DNA of 64,000 bases from Erythrobacter sp. (GCA_027311945.1 DAICXZ010000030.1:62001-126000), one strand, 5' to 3'. Positions 44,163 through 54,053 are shown, numbered from the stretch's first letter. The notes: generated by a model not told the origin, from the sequence alone. Translations and numbers: made by a program.

Positions 44163-46229
44163 TTGCGCATTTCCGCGATTGCGGCAGCCCTGCTGCTTGC
44201 CTCCTGCACTACGGCCGCAGTTCCGCCGCAAGCCGTCACCCCGTCGGCCGATGCGGGCGACTGGACCAGCGACGGGCGCGACTATTCGGCGCAGCGCTAT
44301 TCCCCGCTCACGCAGATCAATGCCGAGAACGTGAGCCAGCTTGGCCTTGCCTGGTACGACGATCTCGATACCTATCGCGGGGTCGAGGCGACGCCGCTCT
44401 ATGCCGACGGGGTGCTTTACAACACGCTGCCGTGGAACATTACCATCGCCTATGACGCGCGCACCGGCGAACGGCTGTGGACCTACGATCCCAAGGTGCC
44501 GCGCGAATATGGCCGCTATGCCTGCTGCGAGCCGGTCAGCCGGGGCCTTGCCATGCACGATGGCAAGATTATCATCGCCACGCTCGACGGGCGGCTGATC
44601 GCAATCGACCGGACCAGTGGCGAGCCGGTCTGGACCTCGCGCGCCTTCCCGGAAGATACGAACTACGCCTATTCGATCACCGGCGCGCCGCGTGTGTTCG
44701 ATGGCAAGGTGGTGATCGGCCAGTCGGGCGGCGACATGGGCGTGCGCGGGTTTGCCGCCGCCTTTGACGCCGACACGGGGGCAAAGCTTTGGAAGTTCTT
44801 TCTTACCCCCAACCCGGACGATGCCCCCGATGGCGAGGCGAGTGATCCCGTCAACGCCATGATGCGCGCGACCTGGGCCGATGAAGGCATGTGGAAGCAG
44901 CTGGGCGGCGGGGCCAACCCGTGGGACAGCTTCGCTTACGATCCCGAGCTGAACCTGGTCTATGTCGGCACCGGCAATTCGGTCCCGCATTCGCGGTTCT
45001 ATCGCTCGAACAACGAGGGCGACAACCTGTTCGTGTGCTCGATCGTGGCGCTCAATGCCGATACTGGCGAATATCGCTGGCACTACCAGATGAACCCCGG
45101 CGAGGAGTGGGACTGGACCTGCACCCAGTCGATGATTCAGGCCGACCTCGAAATCGATGGCCGCCAGCGCAAGGTCATCATGCAGGCACCCAAGAACGGG
45201 TTCTTCTACGTGCTCGATCGCGAGACCGGCGAATTCATCTCGGCGCAAGCGCACGTGTTCCAGAGCTGGAATGCCGGGTTTGACTCCAATGGTCGCCCGA
45301 TCACGCGCGAAAACGCGCGTTACACCGAAACGCCGGTGCTGGTCTCACCGGGGCCGGGCGGGGCGCACAACTGGTTCCCGATGGCCTTTTCTCCGCGCAC
45401 CGGCCTTGCCTATTTCCCGGCCTATCAGTCGGCCTTTCCCTATGCGGTGATGCCGGGCTGGACGCCGGCCCCCTTGCGCTCGAACTCGGGCTGGGGCGCT
45501 GTGGGCGAAGAAGCTGCGCGCACCCAAGGCAATCTCTTTGCCGAGGCCGCGCAATACGAGAAAGCCTGGCTCACCGCCTGGGACCCGGTGAAGCAGGAGG
45601 CGGCCTGGCAGGTCGAACTGCCGCGCCACGGCAATGGCGGGGTGTTCGTCACCGCCTCCGACCTCGTGTTCGAGGGCACCACACGCCAGACCTTCGCCGC
45701 CTTCGATGCGCGCACCGGGGAAGAGCTGTGGAGCTACCCGACGCAGAGCGCGCCGGTGGCGGGCGGCATCACCTATATGCTCGACGGCGTGCAATATGTC
45801 GCGGTCAACGCCGGGTGGGGCGGCGGCGCTGCCCAGATCGAGCGCGGGGCAGGAACCGAGCTTCCGCGCAGCGCGGCGCGGCTGCTGGTGTTCGAGCTGG
45901 GCGGGACGGCGCAGTTGCCGCCGCTGCCCGCACAGGCGAGCGCTCCCCCCGAACCGCCCCGGCTGCGGGCCGATGAGGCGACGGTTGAACGCGGGCGGGC
46001 GCTGTTCGCGCAGACCTGCGCGCTGTGCCACGGCCAGAACGCAATCGGCGGCGTGAAAGACCTGCGCCACATGGATCGCGCCACGCATGACAAGTTTGCT
46101 GATATCGTGCTCGGCGGGATATACCTCGACAAGGGCATGGCCAGCTTTTCCGACATCCTGAGCGAGGAGGATGTCGCGGCGATCCACGCCTATGTCATTG
46201 CCCGCGCCAACGAGGACTGGGGCCGTTAA
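44163..46229 (+). CDS. Quinohemoprotein (PQQ plus haem c) dehydrogenase, predicted lipoprotein, second paralogue
   Basis: 688 aa from a TTG at 44163, 6-10 bases after GGGAGAA; the track's upstream start overlaps the SnoaL gene. Signal LRISAIAAALLLASCTT with lipobox LASC. Same plan as the 34.8-kb enzyme: vicinal pair YACCEPVSRG, GEEWDWTCTQS, APKNGFFYVLDRETGEFIS, then haem c CALCHGQNAIGG and Met region KGMASFSDIL. Paralogues differ in the substrate-facing loops (ENARYTETPVLVSPGPGGAHN here against ASRIDMAMGRPVL), so they may take different alcohols or sequential steps. Last gene of the SMP-30/SnoaL operon. Confidence 0.93.
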   Translation: MRISAIAAALLLASCTTAAVPPQAVTPSADAGDWTSDGRDYSAQRYSPLTQINAENVSQLGLAWYDDLDTYRGVEATPLYADGVLYNTLPWNITIAYDARTGERLWTYDPKVPREYGRYACCEPVSRGLAMHDGKIIIATLDGRLIAIDRTSGEPVWTSRAFPEDTNYAYSITGAPRVFDGKVVIGQSGGDMGVRGFAAAFDADTGAKLWKFFLTPNPDDAPDGEASDPVNAMMRATWADEGMWKQLGGGANPWDSFAYDPELNLVYVGTGNSVPHSRFYRSNNEGDNLFVCSIVALNADTGEYRWHYQMNPGEEWDWTCTQSMIQADLEIDGRQRKVIMQAPKNGFFYVLDRETGEFISAQAHVFQSWNAGFDSNGRPITRENARYTETPVLVSPGPGGAHNWFPMAFSPRTGLAYFPAYQSAFPYAVMPGWTPAPLRSNSGWGAVGEEAARTQGNLFAEAAQYEKAWLTAWDPVKQEAAWQVELPRHGNGGVFVTASDLVFEGTTRQTFAAFDARTGEELWSYPTQSAPVAGGITYMLDGVQYVAVNAGWGGGAAQIERGAGTELPRSAARLLVFELGGTAQLPPLPAQASAPPEPPRLRADEATVERGRALFAQTCALCHGQNAIGGVKDLRHMDRATHDKFADIVLGGIYLDKGMASFSDILSEEDVAAIHAYVIARANEDWGR

Positions 46230-46279
46230 CTGCAAGCGAGCGGGTTGAACTTTGCCTGCCGTCCCGCGATGAGGCGGGC

Positions 46280-47329
46280 ATGACCGGAATCACAATTTCG
46301 AGGGAAGGGCGGGCCGCGCGCCTGTCGCTGTCGCGCGGCAAAGCGCTTAACGCGATGACGCGCGAGATGTGCGAAGCGGCAATCGCAGCGCTGCTCGAAT
46401 GGCGCGACGACGATAGTATCGCCGCAGTGATGATCGACCACACGGGCGAGCGCGGCTTTTGCGCCGGGGGCGATGTGGCGATGGTGCGCCGCTCGGTGGT
46501 GGAGGAGGATGGCGCCGAGGGGCGCGCCTTCTTCCTGGCCGAATATCGCCTCAACCACCTGCTGTTCACCTATCCCAAGCCGGTGATCACCTTCATGGAC
46601 GGGGTGACGATGGGCGGCGGCGTGGGCATATCGCTTCCCGCTGCCTTCCGCGTGGCGACCGAGAACACCCTGTTCGCCATGCCGGAAGGGGCCATCGGCC
46701 TGTTTCCCGATGCCGGAGCGGGCTTCACCTTCGCGCGGCTTCCGAACCGGCTCGGCCAGTTCCTTGCGCTCACCGGAGCGCGGCTCGATGGGGCCGAGTG
46801 CTTGTGGGCCGGCCTTGCCACCCACTATCTTGAAAGCGCGGCGCTCGATGAAGCCAAGGCACGCATCGCCGCACAGCCGGAGAGTGCCGAGGCAATCCTC
46901 ACCGAATTGTCCACCACGCCGCCACCTGCTCGCCTTGCTGGCAATGCCGATAACATCGCCCGGCACTTCGCAAGCGACCGGCTGGAAGACATCCTCGCCT
47001 CGCTCGACGCCGACGATGGCAAGTGGGCGGGCAAGGAGCTGGCAGCAGTGAGCGCCAAATGCCCGACAACCAGCAAGGTGGCGCTCCGGCTGCTGGCCGA
47101 GGGCGCGCGGCGCGCGGATTTTGCCGAGGAGATGGCGCGTGAATATGCGATCGTCTGCCGCATGATCGTGCGGCCCGACTTTGCCGAGGGCGTGCGCGCG
47201 GTGCTGGTCGACAAGGACAATGCGCCGCGTTGGAACCCGGCGCGGCCTGAGGACGTGAGCGAGACCATGCTCGATGCCATTTTCGCGTCGCTGCCCGAAA
47301 ACGAGCGCTGGACCCCGGCCGTGAGCTGA
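46280..47329 (+). CDS. 3-hydroxyisobutyryl-CoA hydrolase-like (enoyl-CoA hydratase/isomerase family)
   Basis: 349 aa crotonase-fold protein. ALNAMTREMCEAA, GERGFCAGGDVAM (oxyanion-hole loop), FMDGVTMGGGVGISL and AMPEGAIGLFPDAGAGFTFARLPN are characteristic of the HIBCH subgroup, which hydrolyses 3-hydroxyisobutyryl-CoA in valine breakdown. The long C-terminus (NAPRWNPARPEDVS) is also typical. Cytoplasmic. It begins 50 bases after the PQQ dehydrogenase; a separate function is likely. Confidence 0.9.
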   Translation: MTGITISREGRAARLSLSRGKALNAMTREMCEAAIAALLEWRDDDSIAAVMIDHTGERGFCAGGDVAMVRRSVVEEDGAEGRAFFLAEYRLNHLLFTYPKPVITFMDGVTMGGGVGISLPAAFRVATENTLFAMPEGAIGLFPDAGAGFTFARLPNRLGQFLALTGARLDGAECLWAGLATHYLESAALDEAKARIAAQPESAEAILTELSTTPPPARLAGNADNIARHFASDRLEDILASLDADDGKWAGKELAAVSAKCPTTSKVALRLLAEGARRADFAEEMAREYAIVCRMIVRPDFAEGVRAVLVDKDNAPRWNPARPEDVSETMLDAIFASLPENERWTPAVS

Positions 47330-47427
47330 CGCCGCTGGCGAACACTGTGATCGCAAACGCCTGTGGTGCCACCCCTTTGCCAGCGGGGAAGCAATCGCCA
47401 TCTAGCTGCCAAAGGAGGATCATCCGT

Positions 47428-48123
47428 ATGATCGAAGTTCGCAAGTTTGCCGATCTGGGCAAGTCCAACCACGGCTGGCTCGACGCCAATTTCCATTTCT
47501 CGTTCGCCGACTATTTCCGGCAGGACCGCCTTCACTGGGGCGCGCTGCGGGTGTGGAACGATGACAAGATTGCCGCCAGGAGCGGCTTCCCGCCGCACCC
47601 GCACGAGAACATGGAGATCATCACCTATGTCCTCGAAGGCGCGATCTCGCACCGCGACAGCCTGGGTAACGAGGGCCGGACCAAGGCGGGCGACATTCAG
47701 GTGATGAGTGCGGGCACGGGCATAACCCATGCCGAGTACAACCTCGAAGACGAGCAGAGCCACAGCTTCCAGATCTGGATACTGCCGGACCGGCAGGGCC
47801 ACGCGCCGAGCTGGGGCACCCGCGAATTCCCGCGCGGCGAGCGGGCTGGCCGTTTCGAGGTGCTGGCTAGTGGGCGTGAAGGTGATGACGATGCGCTGAC
47901 GATCCACGCCAATGCCCGCGTGCTCGGCGCCAGTGTGGCAGCGGGCGAGAGCGTTTCTTACGATCTCGGCGGGCGCAAGGGCTATCTCGTGCCTGCGCGC
48001 GGCAAGGTCGAAATCGACGGCCAAGTGGCCGAGGCACGCGACGGCGTGGCGATTGCCGATGTCGACAGGCTCACCGTCAAGGCGCTCGAAGATGCCGAAC
48101 TGGTGATGGTCGAAACGGCCTGA
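47428..48123 (+). CDS. Pirin family protein (YhaK/YhhW-type bicupin)
   Basis: 231 aa from the ATG at 47428 behind a strong AAAGGAGGAT RBS; the track's earlier start is unsupported. Metal-binding cupin motif with PPHPHENMEIITYVLEGAISHRDSLGN and GTGITHAEYN holds the three His and Glu of pirins. The second cupin (GKVEIDGQVAEARDGVAI) is degenerate. Relatives of this length include quercetinase-like redox sensors; physiological substrate unknown. Confidence 0.93.
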   Translation: MIEVRKFADLGKSNHGWLDANFHFSFADYFRQDRLHWGALRVWNDDKIAARSGFPPHPHENMEIITYVLEGAISHRDSLGNEGRTKAGDIQVMSAGTGITHAEYNLEDEQSHSFQIWILPDRQGHAPSWGTREFPRGERAGRFEVLASGREGDDDALTIHANARVLGASVAAGESVSYDLGGRKGYLVPARGKVEIDGQVAEARDGVAIADVDRLTVKALEDAELVMVETA

Positions 48124-48131
48124 TCTGCAAG

Positions 48132-48161
48132 GCCCTCCCTCCCTCGGCGGGGGGGGAGGGC
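48132..48161. terminator. G/C hairpin between convergent pirin and efflux-permease genes
   Basis: 13-bp stem (GCCCTCCCTCCCT/GGGGGGGGAGGGC, two G-T pairs), loop CGGC, sited 8 bases past the pirin stop and 10 before the permease stop. No U-tract on either strand, so termination is likely but not certain. Confidence 0.55.
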
Positions 48162-48171
48162 TGTGCGCCGC

Positions 48172-49368
48172 CTATTCGTGCCGCAGTGCCTCGATCGGGT
48201 CGAGCTGGCTTGCGCGGCGGGCCGGGAAATAGCCGAACACGATTCCGATCAGAGCCGAGATCACGAAGCTCAGCACGTTGATGAACGGGTCGAACACGAA
48301 GGGGAAGCCCAACACGGCCGAGAGGCTGGCTGAGAACACGAAGCCCAGAACGATCCCCACCAGCCCGCCGAAGCAGCAAAGCACCACCGCTTCGGTGAGA
48401 AACTGCAGGCGCACCTCGCTCGCCAAGGCGCCGATGGCGAGGCGGATGCCGATCTCGCGGGTACGTTCGGTCACCGAAACGAGCATGATGTTCATGATCC
48501 CCACGCCGCCGACCACGAGGCTGATCGCGGCGATGGCGGCCACCATCACGGTCATGGTGCCGACCGTGCTGGAAACGGTCTCGTTGATCTCGGCGGTATC
48601 GACGATGTCGAAGTCGTTGGCCTGGCCCTCCAGCAGCACGCGCCGCTCGCGCAGCAGGTTCACCAGCGCCTCGACCATCGCCTTGTTGTCGTAACCGGCG
48701 TCGTAGGAGACGGCCATGTAGCCGATGTTGTCGTTGCCGGTGAAGCGGCGCTGCACATTGGTGAGCGGCATGAAGACCGAGTTGTCGTCATCCCCGCCGC
48801 CGCCAACGTTGCCGCGGCTGGCGAACACACCGATCACCTGGCAGCTGACGTTGTCGAGCCGCATACGTTCGCCCAGCGGGCTTTCGACCGAGCTGAACAT
48901 CTCCTCCACCACGGTGGGGCCGATGATACAGACGTTCGCGCCCGCGCTTTCCTCCTGATCGGTGAACATGCGGCCCTGATCGAGCGTGATGCCGCGAGCA
49001 TCCATGAAGGCGCGGCTGACGCCCTCGACCTTGGTCTTCCAGTCCTGCCCATTGTAAATCGCAGTGACGCTCTGGTCGACCTGCCCCGCCACTGACTTAA
49101 CCCCGGCGATCTGCTCGCGCACGGCATCGACGTCGCGCTCGTCGAACGGGCGGAACTGGCCTCGCTCGCCCTCAATCGGGAATACGAAAAACATGTTGGA
49201 GCCGAGCGAGGAGATCTGTTCCTCGATGTCGGCCGTCACCCCGCGGCCCAGCGTCACCATGGTGATGACCGCCGAAACGCCGATGATGATGCCCAGCGTC
49301 GTCAGGAAACTGCGCATCAGGTGGCGGCGAATCTCGCGAAAGGCGAGCATGAGCGAGGTGCCGAACAT
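48172..49368 (-). CDS. MacB-type ABC transporter permease
   Basis: 398 aa. N-terminal helix in RSFLTTLGIIIGVSAVITMV, a large periplasmic domain (SSLGSNMFFVFP to about residue 265) and three C-terminal helices (VGGVGIMNIMLVSVTERTREIGIRLAIGA; FVFDPFINVLSFVISALIGIVFGYFPARRASQLDPIEALRHE). These are MacB/FtsX signatures. With the ATPase at 49368 as a separate gene it makes a two-protein MacB. Such mechanotransmission transporters drive efflux through MacA and TolC rather than moving substrate across the inner membrane. Last gene of the four-gene operon; one-base overlap with the ATPase. Confidence 0.94.
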   Translation of the reverse strand: MFGTSLMLAFREIRRHLMRSFLTTLGIIIGVSAVITMVTLGRGVTADIEEQISSLGSNMFFVFPIEGERGQFRPFDERDVDAVREQIAGVKSVAGQVDQSVTAIYNGQDWKTKVEGVSRAFMDARGITLDQGRMFTDQEESAGANVCIIGPTVVEEMFSSVESPLGERMRLDNVSCQVIGVFASRGNVGGGGDDDNSVFMPLTNVQRRFTGNDNIGYMAVSYDAGYDNKAMVEALVNLLRERRVLLEGQANDFDIVDTAEINETVSSTVGTMTVMVAAIAAISLVVGGVGIMNIMLVSVTERTREIGIRLAIGALASEVRLQFLTEAVVLCCFGGLVGIVLGFVFSASLSAVLGFPFVFDPFINVLSFVISALIGIVFGYFPARRASQLDPIEALRHE

Positions 49369-50087
49369 CAGGCCTTTGCTCCCGCCAGTGCGCGCCGGTC
49401 CGATTGTTCGATCCGCTCGACCAGCCCATCCTTGAAGTGGACGACGGTCTTGGCGAAGTCGGCCATTTCGGGTTCGTGGGTCACCATCAGCACGGTGATG
49501 CCCTGATCGTTCAGTTCGGCCATGAACTTCATGATTTCGACCGAGCGTTCGGAATCGAGATTGCCGGTCGGCTCGTCGGCGAGCAGCACCTCCGGGTCAG
49601 TGACGAGTGCGCGGGCGATGGCGACGCGTTGCTGCTGTCCGCCTGAAAGTTCGGCCGGGGTGTGATCGGCCCAGGGCAACAGGCCCACCCGGTCGAGCGC
49701 CCTCAGCGCCGCCTCGCGCCGTTCGGTGCGGGTCGCCCCGCGATAGACCAGCGGAAGTTCGACATTTTCCGCCGCCGTGGTCCGTGCAAGCAGGTTGAAG
49801 CCCTGAAACACGAAACCGAGATAGCGCCGCCTGAGCAGCGAGCGCTGGTCCTTGCTGAGCGACTGAACCTCCTGCCCGAGGAATCGGAATGTCCCGCCGC
49901 TCGGTTGATCGAGGCAGCCCAGGATGTTCATCGTGGTCGACTTGCCCGAGCCCGACGGCCCCATCACGGCAAGGAAATCCCCACGCTGGACGGTCAGGTC
50001 CACGCCTTTCAGCGCCTGGAACGCCGCCGCACCTTCGCCGAAGGTCTTGGTGATGCTGCGAAGCTCGATGATCGGCGGTTCGGCCAT
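49368..50087 (-). CDS. MacB/LolD-type ABC transporter ATPase
   Basis: 239 aa. Walker [10 protein letters not shown], signature [16 protein letters not shown], Walker [11 protein letters not shown] and the MacB-typical [12 protein letters not shown] and [12 protein letters not shown]. Couples to the adjacent permease. The stop codon overlaps the permease start by one base; gap to the adaptor is 12 bases. Confidence 0.96.
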   Translation of the reverse strand: MAEPPIIELRSITKTFGEGAAAFQALKGVDLTVQRGDFLAVMGPSGSGKSTTMNILGCLDQPSGGTFRFLGQEVQSLSKDQRSLLRRRYLGFVFQGFNLLARTTAAENVELPLVYRGATRTERREAALRALDRVGLLPWADHTPAELSGGQQQRVAIARALVTDPEVLLADEPTGNLDSERSVEIMKFMAELNDQGITVLMVTHEPEMADFAKTVVHFKDGLVERIEQSDRRALAGAKA

Positions 50088-50099
50088 GACGCTTGTGCC

Positions 50100-51386
50100 T
50101 TACTCAGCTGCCGCCTTGAGCGCGGTGACGACCTGCATTCCCTCGGTCAACTCGTCGGAGGTGACGACGGTAAAGCGTCCGTCGGAGAGGCCGGTGGTCA
50201 CGGCGATCTCACGCAAGGAGCCGTCGGCTTCGAGCACATAGATGGTCTGCTTCGAGCCTGCGCCGATGGTCGCGCGGGCGTCCTCACGCGCGAGCCCGAA
50301 ATCATCGCCGCCCAGTTCGATGCCGCCGCTTTCCTCTTCCTTGGGAGGCTTGAAGCGCAGCGCGCCGTTGGGCACGGCCAACTGGCGCGAGGTGCTTTCG
50401 GTGGCGATGTTGGCAGTTGCGGTCATTCCGGGGCGCAGCAGGCCCTCGGTGTTGGCGACGGTCAGCCGCGCCTCGTATTCGACCACGGCATTGGTCTGCG
50501 TCTGAGTTGTCTGGCTGCTGGTGGAGATATTGCCCGAGGCAAGGTCGATCCGCTCCACCTGCGCGGGGAACTGGCGGCCCGGATAGGCATCGACGGTGAA
50601 CTTGGCATCCTGCCCGGCCTTGACCTGCCCTACATCGGCCTCGTCGACCTTCACGCGCAGCTGCATCACTGAAAGGTCTTCAGCCAGAATGAACAGCGTG
50701 GGGGTGTTGAAGCTCGCCGCCACGGTCTGCCCCGGCTCCACCTGCCGCACCAGCACCACGCCCGCTACGGGCGAGCGGATCACCGCGCGGTCACGCTGGG
50801 TCTGGGCGCTGGAAAGCGAAGCCTGTGCCGACACGACATTGGCCTGCGCGGAGGTCAGCCCGGCCTGGCTGCGCTGCAACGCGCCCTCGGCCTGCTCCAT
50901 CTCGACCTTCGAGGGCACGCGCCCGTTCGAAAGTCGAAAGACTTCGCGCAGGCGTTCACGCTGGGCCCGATCGACCGCGAGCGTGGCGCGCGACTGTTCG
51001 ACCGCGGCGCGGGCTGCGGCGAGCTGCGCGCGGGCCTGGGTGATCTGGTCGTCGATCACGTCGGTGTTGATATAGGCGAGCACCTGCCCTTGGCGGACCT
51101 GATCGTTCACGTCGACCAGCACCTGGTCGATCCGGCCAGAGACTTCCGAGCCGACCTCGACCTGGTTGGTCGGCCGCAGGTTGCCCGTCGCCGTCACCAC
51201 CAGATCGAGCGAGCGGGTGGTGACCTCTTCGGTGACGTAGGGCGTTTCTTCCTTGCTTCCGCCGAACACCAGCGCGGCGACGATGCCTGCAACGATCAGC
51301 GCCGCAATGACCCAGACGAGCTTGCGCTTGTACCACTTTGGCTTGCTTTCGGTGCCGAGGAATTCGTCGATGGTCTGGTCGCTCAT
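50100..51386 (-). CDS. MacA-type periplasmic adaptor (membrane fusion protein)
   Basis: 428 aa. One N-terminal helix (WVIAALIVAGIVAALVFGG) anchors it in the inner membrane. Lipoyl half-motif VGSEVSGRIDQVLVDVNDQVRQGQVLAYIN, a long coiled-coil hairpin (about residues 115-195, Ala/Gln-rich) and a second lipoyl half (IRSPVAGVVLVRQVEPGQTV) are in MacA/HlyD order. C-terminal domain ends in TGLSDGRFTVVTSDELTEG. Bridges the ABC pair to the outer-membrane factor; it overlaps that gene by 4 bases. Confidence 0.95.
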   Translation of the reverse strand: MSDQTIDEFLGTESKPKWYKRKLVWVIAALIVAGIVAALVFGGSKEETPYVTEEVTTRSLDLVVTATGNLRPTNQVEVGSEVSGRIDQVLVDVNDQVRQGQVLAYINTDVIDDQITQARAQLAAARAAVEQSRATLAVDRAQRERLREVFRLSNGRVPSKVEMEQAEGALQRSQAGLTSAQANVVSAQASLSSAQTQRDRAVIRSPVAGVVLVRQVEPGQTVAASFNTPTLFILAEDLSVMQLRVKVDEADVGQVKAGQDAKFTVDAYPGRQFPAQVERIDLASGNISTSSQTTQTQTNAVVEYEARLTVANTEGLLRPGMTATANIATESTSRQLAVPNGALRFKPPKEEESGGIELGGDDFGLAREDARATIGAGSKQTIYVLEADGSLREIAVTTGLSDGRFTVVTSDELTEGMQVVTALKAAAE

Positions 51387-52846
51387 GGGTCGGTCCTGTC
51401 ACTGGGGCCCTGCGCGGAGCCACTCAGGGGAAAGTCATAGGCATCGGCGCTCCAGCCGCCGCCGAGTGCCTGCGTCAGCTGCACGAAGGCGCTGGCCCGG
51501 TCGGCCTCGGCGGTGACGAGCTGATTGCGCGCCGAAAGCAGGGCGCTTTCGGCGGTGAGCAGGGTGCGGAAGTCGATTAGCCCGGCTTCATATTGGCTGC
51601 GCGCGAGGATCGCCGAATTGCTGGCCGCGTCGAGCCCCTCTTCGTTGATCGCCACGCGCTCATCAGCGGTGCGGCGGGCGACACCGGCGCTTTCAACCTC
51701 TTCGAGCGCGGAGAGGATTGCGCCTTCCCACTGCGCTAAAGCAACCTCGGCTCCGGCCTCGGCGCTGTCGACCTGCGCGGCGGTGCGCCCGCCGTCGAAC
51801 AGGAGCTGACTGATGCTGCCGACCAGCCCGCCGGTGACAAGATCGAACAGGTTGCCGGCGGTCACCGGGCCGGTCCCGATCGAGCCGGTCAGGCGCACCA
51901 GCGGAAACAGCTGCGCCCGCGCCACGCCGATGCGGGCGCCGGCGGCATAGAGCGAAGCCTCGGCGGCGCGCAGATCGGGGCGTCGTTCGAGCAGCGCGGC
52001 CGGCGCGGCAAGGCCCGCCAGTGCGGGCGGGGTGGGGACGGGGGTGCTGGTGTCGAACTCGGCGAGCACACGGCCCGGCGGTTCCCCGATGAGGGTCGAG
52101 ATGGCGTTGGCAGTGGCGGCAAGGCTCGCTTCGAGCGAGGGAATGGTCGCCGCTGTCTGCGCCACCTGCGTGCGCGCCTGCTCGACATCGAGGCTGGAGA
52201 CCAGCCCGGCCTGGTTGCGCCAGCGCGCGATCTGGAGGTTTTCGCGCTGGTTGCCGAGCGTATCGCGCGCAATGGCCAGCTGCTCCGCAAGTGCGCGGGC
52301 GTTGATCGTCTGCAGCGCGACCTGCCCGACGATCAGGCGTTGCAGGTCCGCGAGGTTATAGCCTTGTGCGGCAAGATCAGCCTGCGCGGCTGCGACATTG
52401 CCCGAGACCTGACCGAACAGGTCGGCTTCCCACGAGGCATCGAGTCCGAGCGAGAGCGGCACCCCGTCGCGCGCCAGATCGCCGACGTCGCGGGTGGCGC
52501 TGCCGCTTGCGCTCAGCGTTGGCAGGTAGGCCGCACGGGCCTGCACCAGCGCGGCGCGCGCCTGATCGAGCCGGGCGGCGCTGGCGGCGATGTCGCGGTT
52601 CTGCACAATGGCCTGTTCGACCAGTTGGCTCAGCAGCGGATCATCGAGCTGGCGCCAGTAGGCGGAGGTGTCGGGTGAGACGAGCGGAGCCTCGGTTTCG
52701 GTCCAGCCTTCGGGCACGTCCACGCGCGGCGCGGGCGGCGCGAATGGCTGGCCGGCGCAGGCAGAGAGCAGCGCCGCCAAGGCAAGCAGCGGCGCATGAC
52801 GTTGCGCCCGTTTCCAATCCCCTGTCACTCGCAACAGATTGCTCAC
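51383..52846 (-). CDS. TolC/NodT-type outer-membrane efflux lipoprotein
   Basis: 487 aa. Signal ending LLALAALLSACAG has lipobox LSAC. Two tandem outer-membrane-factor repeats, with IVQNRDIAASAARLDQARAAL and YLPTLSASGSATR in the first and ERRPDLRAAEASLYAAGARIGVARAQLFP in the second, as in NodT/OprM proteins. First gene of the leftward efflux operon (OMF, adaptor, ATPase, permease), a complete tripartite pump. Substrate unknown. Confidence 0.95.
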   Translation of the reverse strand: MSNLLRVTGDWKRAQRHAPLLALAALLSACAGQPFAPPAPRVDVPEGWTETEAPLVSPDTSAYWRQLDDPLLSQLVEQAIVQNRDIAASAARLDQARAALVQARAAYLPTLSASGSATRDVGDLARDGVPLSLGLDASWEADLFGQVSGNVAAAQADLAAQGYNLADLQRLIVGQVALQTINARALAEQLAIARDTLGNQRENLQIARWRNQAGLVSSLDVEQARTQVAQTAATIPSLEASLAATANAISTLIGEPPGRVLAEFDTSTPVPTPPALAGLAAPAALLERRPDLRAAEASLYAAGARIGVARAQLFPLVRLTGSIGTGPVTAGNLFDLVTGGLVGSISQLLFDGGRTAAQVDSAEAGAEVALAQWEGAILSALEEVESAGVARRTADERVAINEEGLDAASNSAILARSQYEAGLIDFRTLLTAESALLSARNQLVTAEADRASAFVQLTQALGGGWSADAYDFPLSGSAQGPSDRTDP

Positions 52847-52964
52847 TTTTGAAACTATCTCCGTTCCGGCCTACCGTGACTGAACAGTAATTGCCAACCA
52901 CCAATTGTCGCTTTTGTGAAATGCAGCCAGTTGATGGCTGATTTTATCCGTCTATGTGGCAATA

Positions 52965-54053
52965 ATGCATTTCCGGCCGACGTTCCTCGTCTTACTTCTT
53001 GGCGTTCTCGCGCTTCTTCCGCCCACCGAGGCCGCGGCGCATCCGGCGCCGTTCAGCTATATCGACCTGAGGCCCGGTGAAGGATCGCTCGAAGGTGCGG
53101 TCACCGTACATACGGTCGATCTCGAACATGACCTGAGGATCGACGAAGATGCCACTCTGCTCGACCGGAGTGTATTGGATGGGCAATACAGTGCAATAGC
53201 AAACTTGCTGCTAGCGCGACTCGATCTGCGCGACGCGGACGGAGCCCGTCTGGCGCTGGAGCCGGGGGCGCTCGAACCGGTGGCGGGCGATGATGCCGTT
53301 CGGCTGACCTTCCGCGCCGACGGCAAGCCTCCGGCAGCGCTGTCGGTAGACGCGCACCTGTTCGATTACGATCCGCTGCACCAGACCTTCGTCACCATCT
53401 ACGAGGGCGACGAGGTTGCTCAGCAGATAATCTTCGCCAAGGGCTCCACACCGCAAACCTACTATGCCGGCAGCGTGGCAGGGGTCGGCGCGGTGCTGGC
53501 GACCTTCATTCCGGCAGGCGCACATCACGTGCTGATCGGGCCGGACCACGTGCTGTTCATTCTTGGCCTGATCCTGATGGGCGGATCACTGCGGCGGCTG
53601 ACGCTGATCGTCACCGCATTCACGCTCGGCCATTCGATCACGCTGGCGTTGGCGGCGACGGGCACCTTCGCACCGCACGCATGGCTGATCGAGCCGCTGA
53701 TCGCGCTTTCGATCGTGGTGGTGGGGCTCGACAACCTGCTCAGGAAGTCGGGCGAGCGCGACCTGCGTGCGCTGTTTGCGGGCCTGTTCGGGCTCATCCA
53801 CGGGTTCGGCTTTGCCTATGTCCTGCGTGAATTCGGGCTCCCACAGGCGCAGCTCGGTTGGGCGCTGGCGGGGTTCAACGTGGGCGTGGAACTGGGGCAG
53901 CTGGCGATTGTCGTGCCGGTTGCGCTGGCCTTGGGCTGGCTGCGCGGGCGTTCGCCGAATGTCGCAAATCGTATCGCCGTGGGGGGCTCGCTTGCGGTGA
54001 TCGCGGCGGGGGTCTATTGGTTCGTTGACAGAGTCCGAAATCTCGCGGGCTGA
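52965..54053 (+). CDS. HupE/UreJ-like membrane protein
   Basis: 362 aa from the ATG at 52965 (the track's GTG is 3 codons earlier). Signal MHFRPTFLVLLLGVLALLPPTEAAA, a ~150-residue periplasmic beta domain (SYIDLRPGEGSLEGAVTVHTVDLEHDL), then about six helices. The helical part carries the HupE/UreJ-2 signature HHVLIGPDHVLFILGLILM, ITAFTLGHSITLALA-like text and LFGLIHGFGFAYVLRE. HupE relatives are proposed metal (nickel) permeases, but no nickel enzyme is in the window. It is followed by an MBL hydrolase 15 bases on. Confidence 0.9.
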   Translation: MHFRPTFLVLLLGVLALLPPTEAAAHPAPFSYIDLRPGEGSLEGAVTVHTVDLEHDLRIDEDATLLDRSVLDGQYSAIANLLLARLDLRDADGARLALEPGALEPVAGDDAVRLTFRADGKPPAALSVDAHLFDYDPLHQTFVTIYEGDEVAQQIIFAKGSTPQTYYAGSVAGVGAVLATFIPAGAHHVLIGPDHVLFILGLILMGGSLRRLTLIVTAFTLGHSITLALAATGTFAPHAWLIEPLIALSIVVVGLDNLLRKSGERDLRALFAGLFGLIHGFGFAYVLREFGLPQAQLGWALAGFNVGVELGQLAIVVPVALALGWLRGRSPNVANRIAVGGSLAVIAAGVYWFVDRVRNLAG

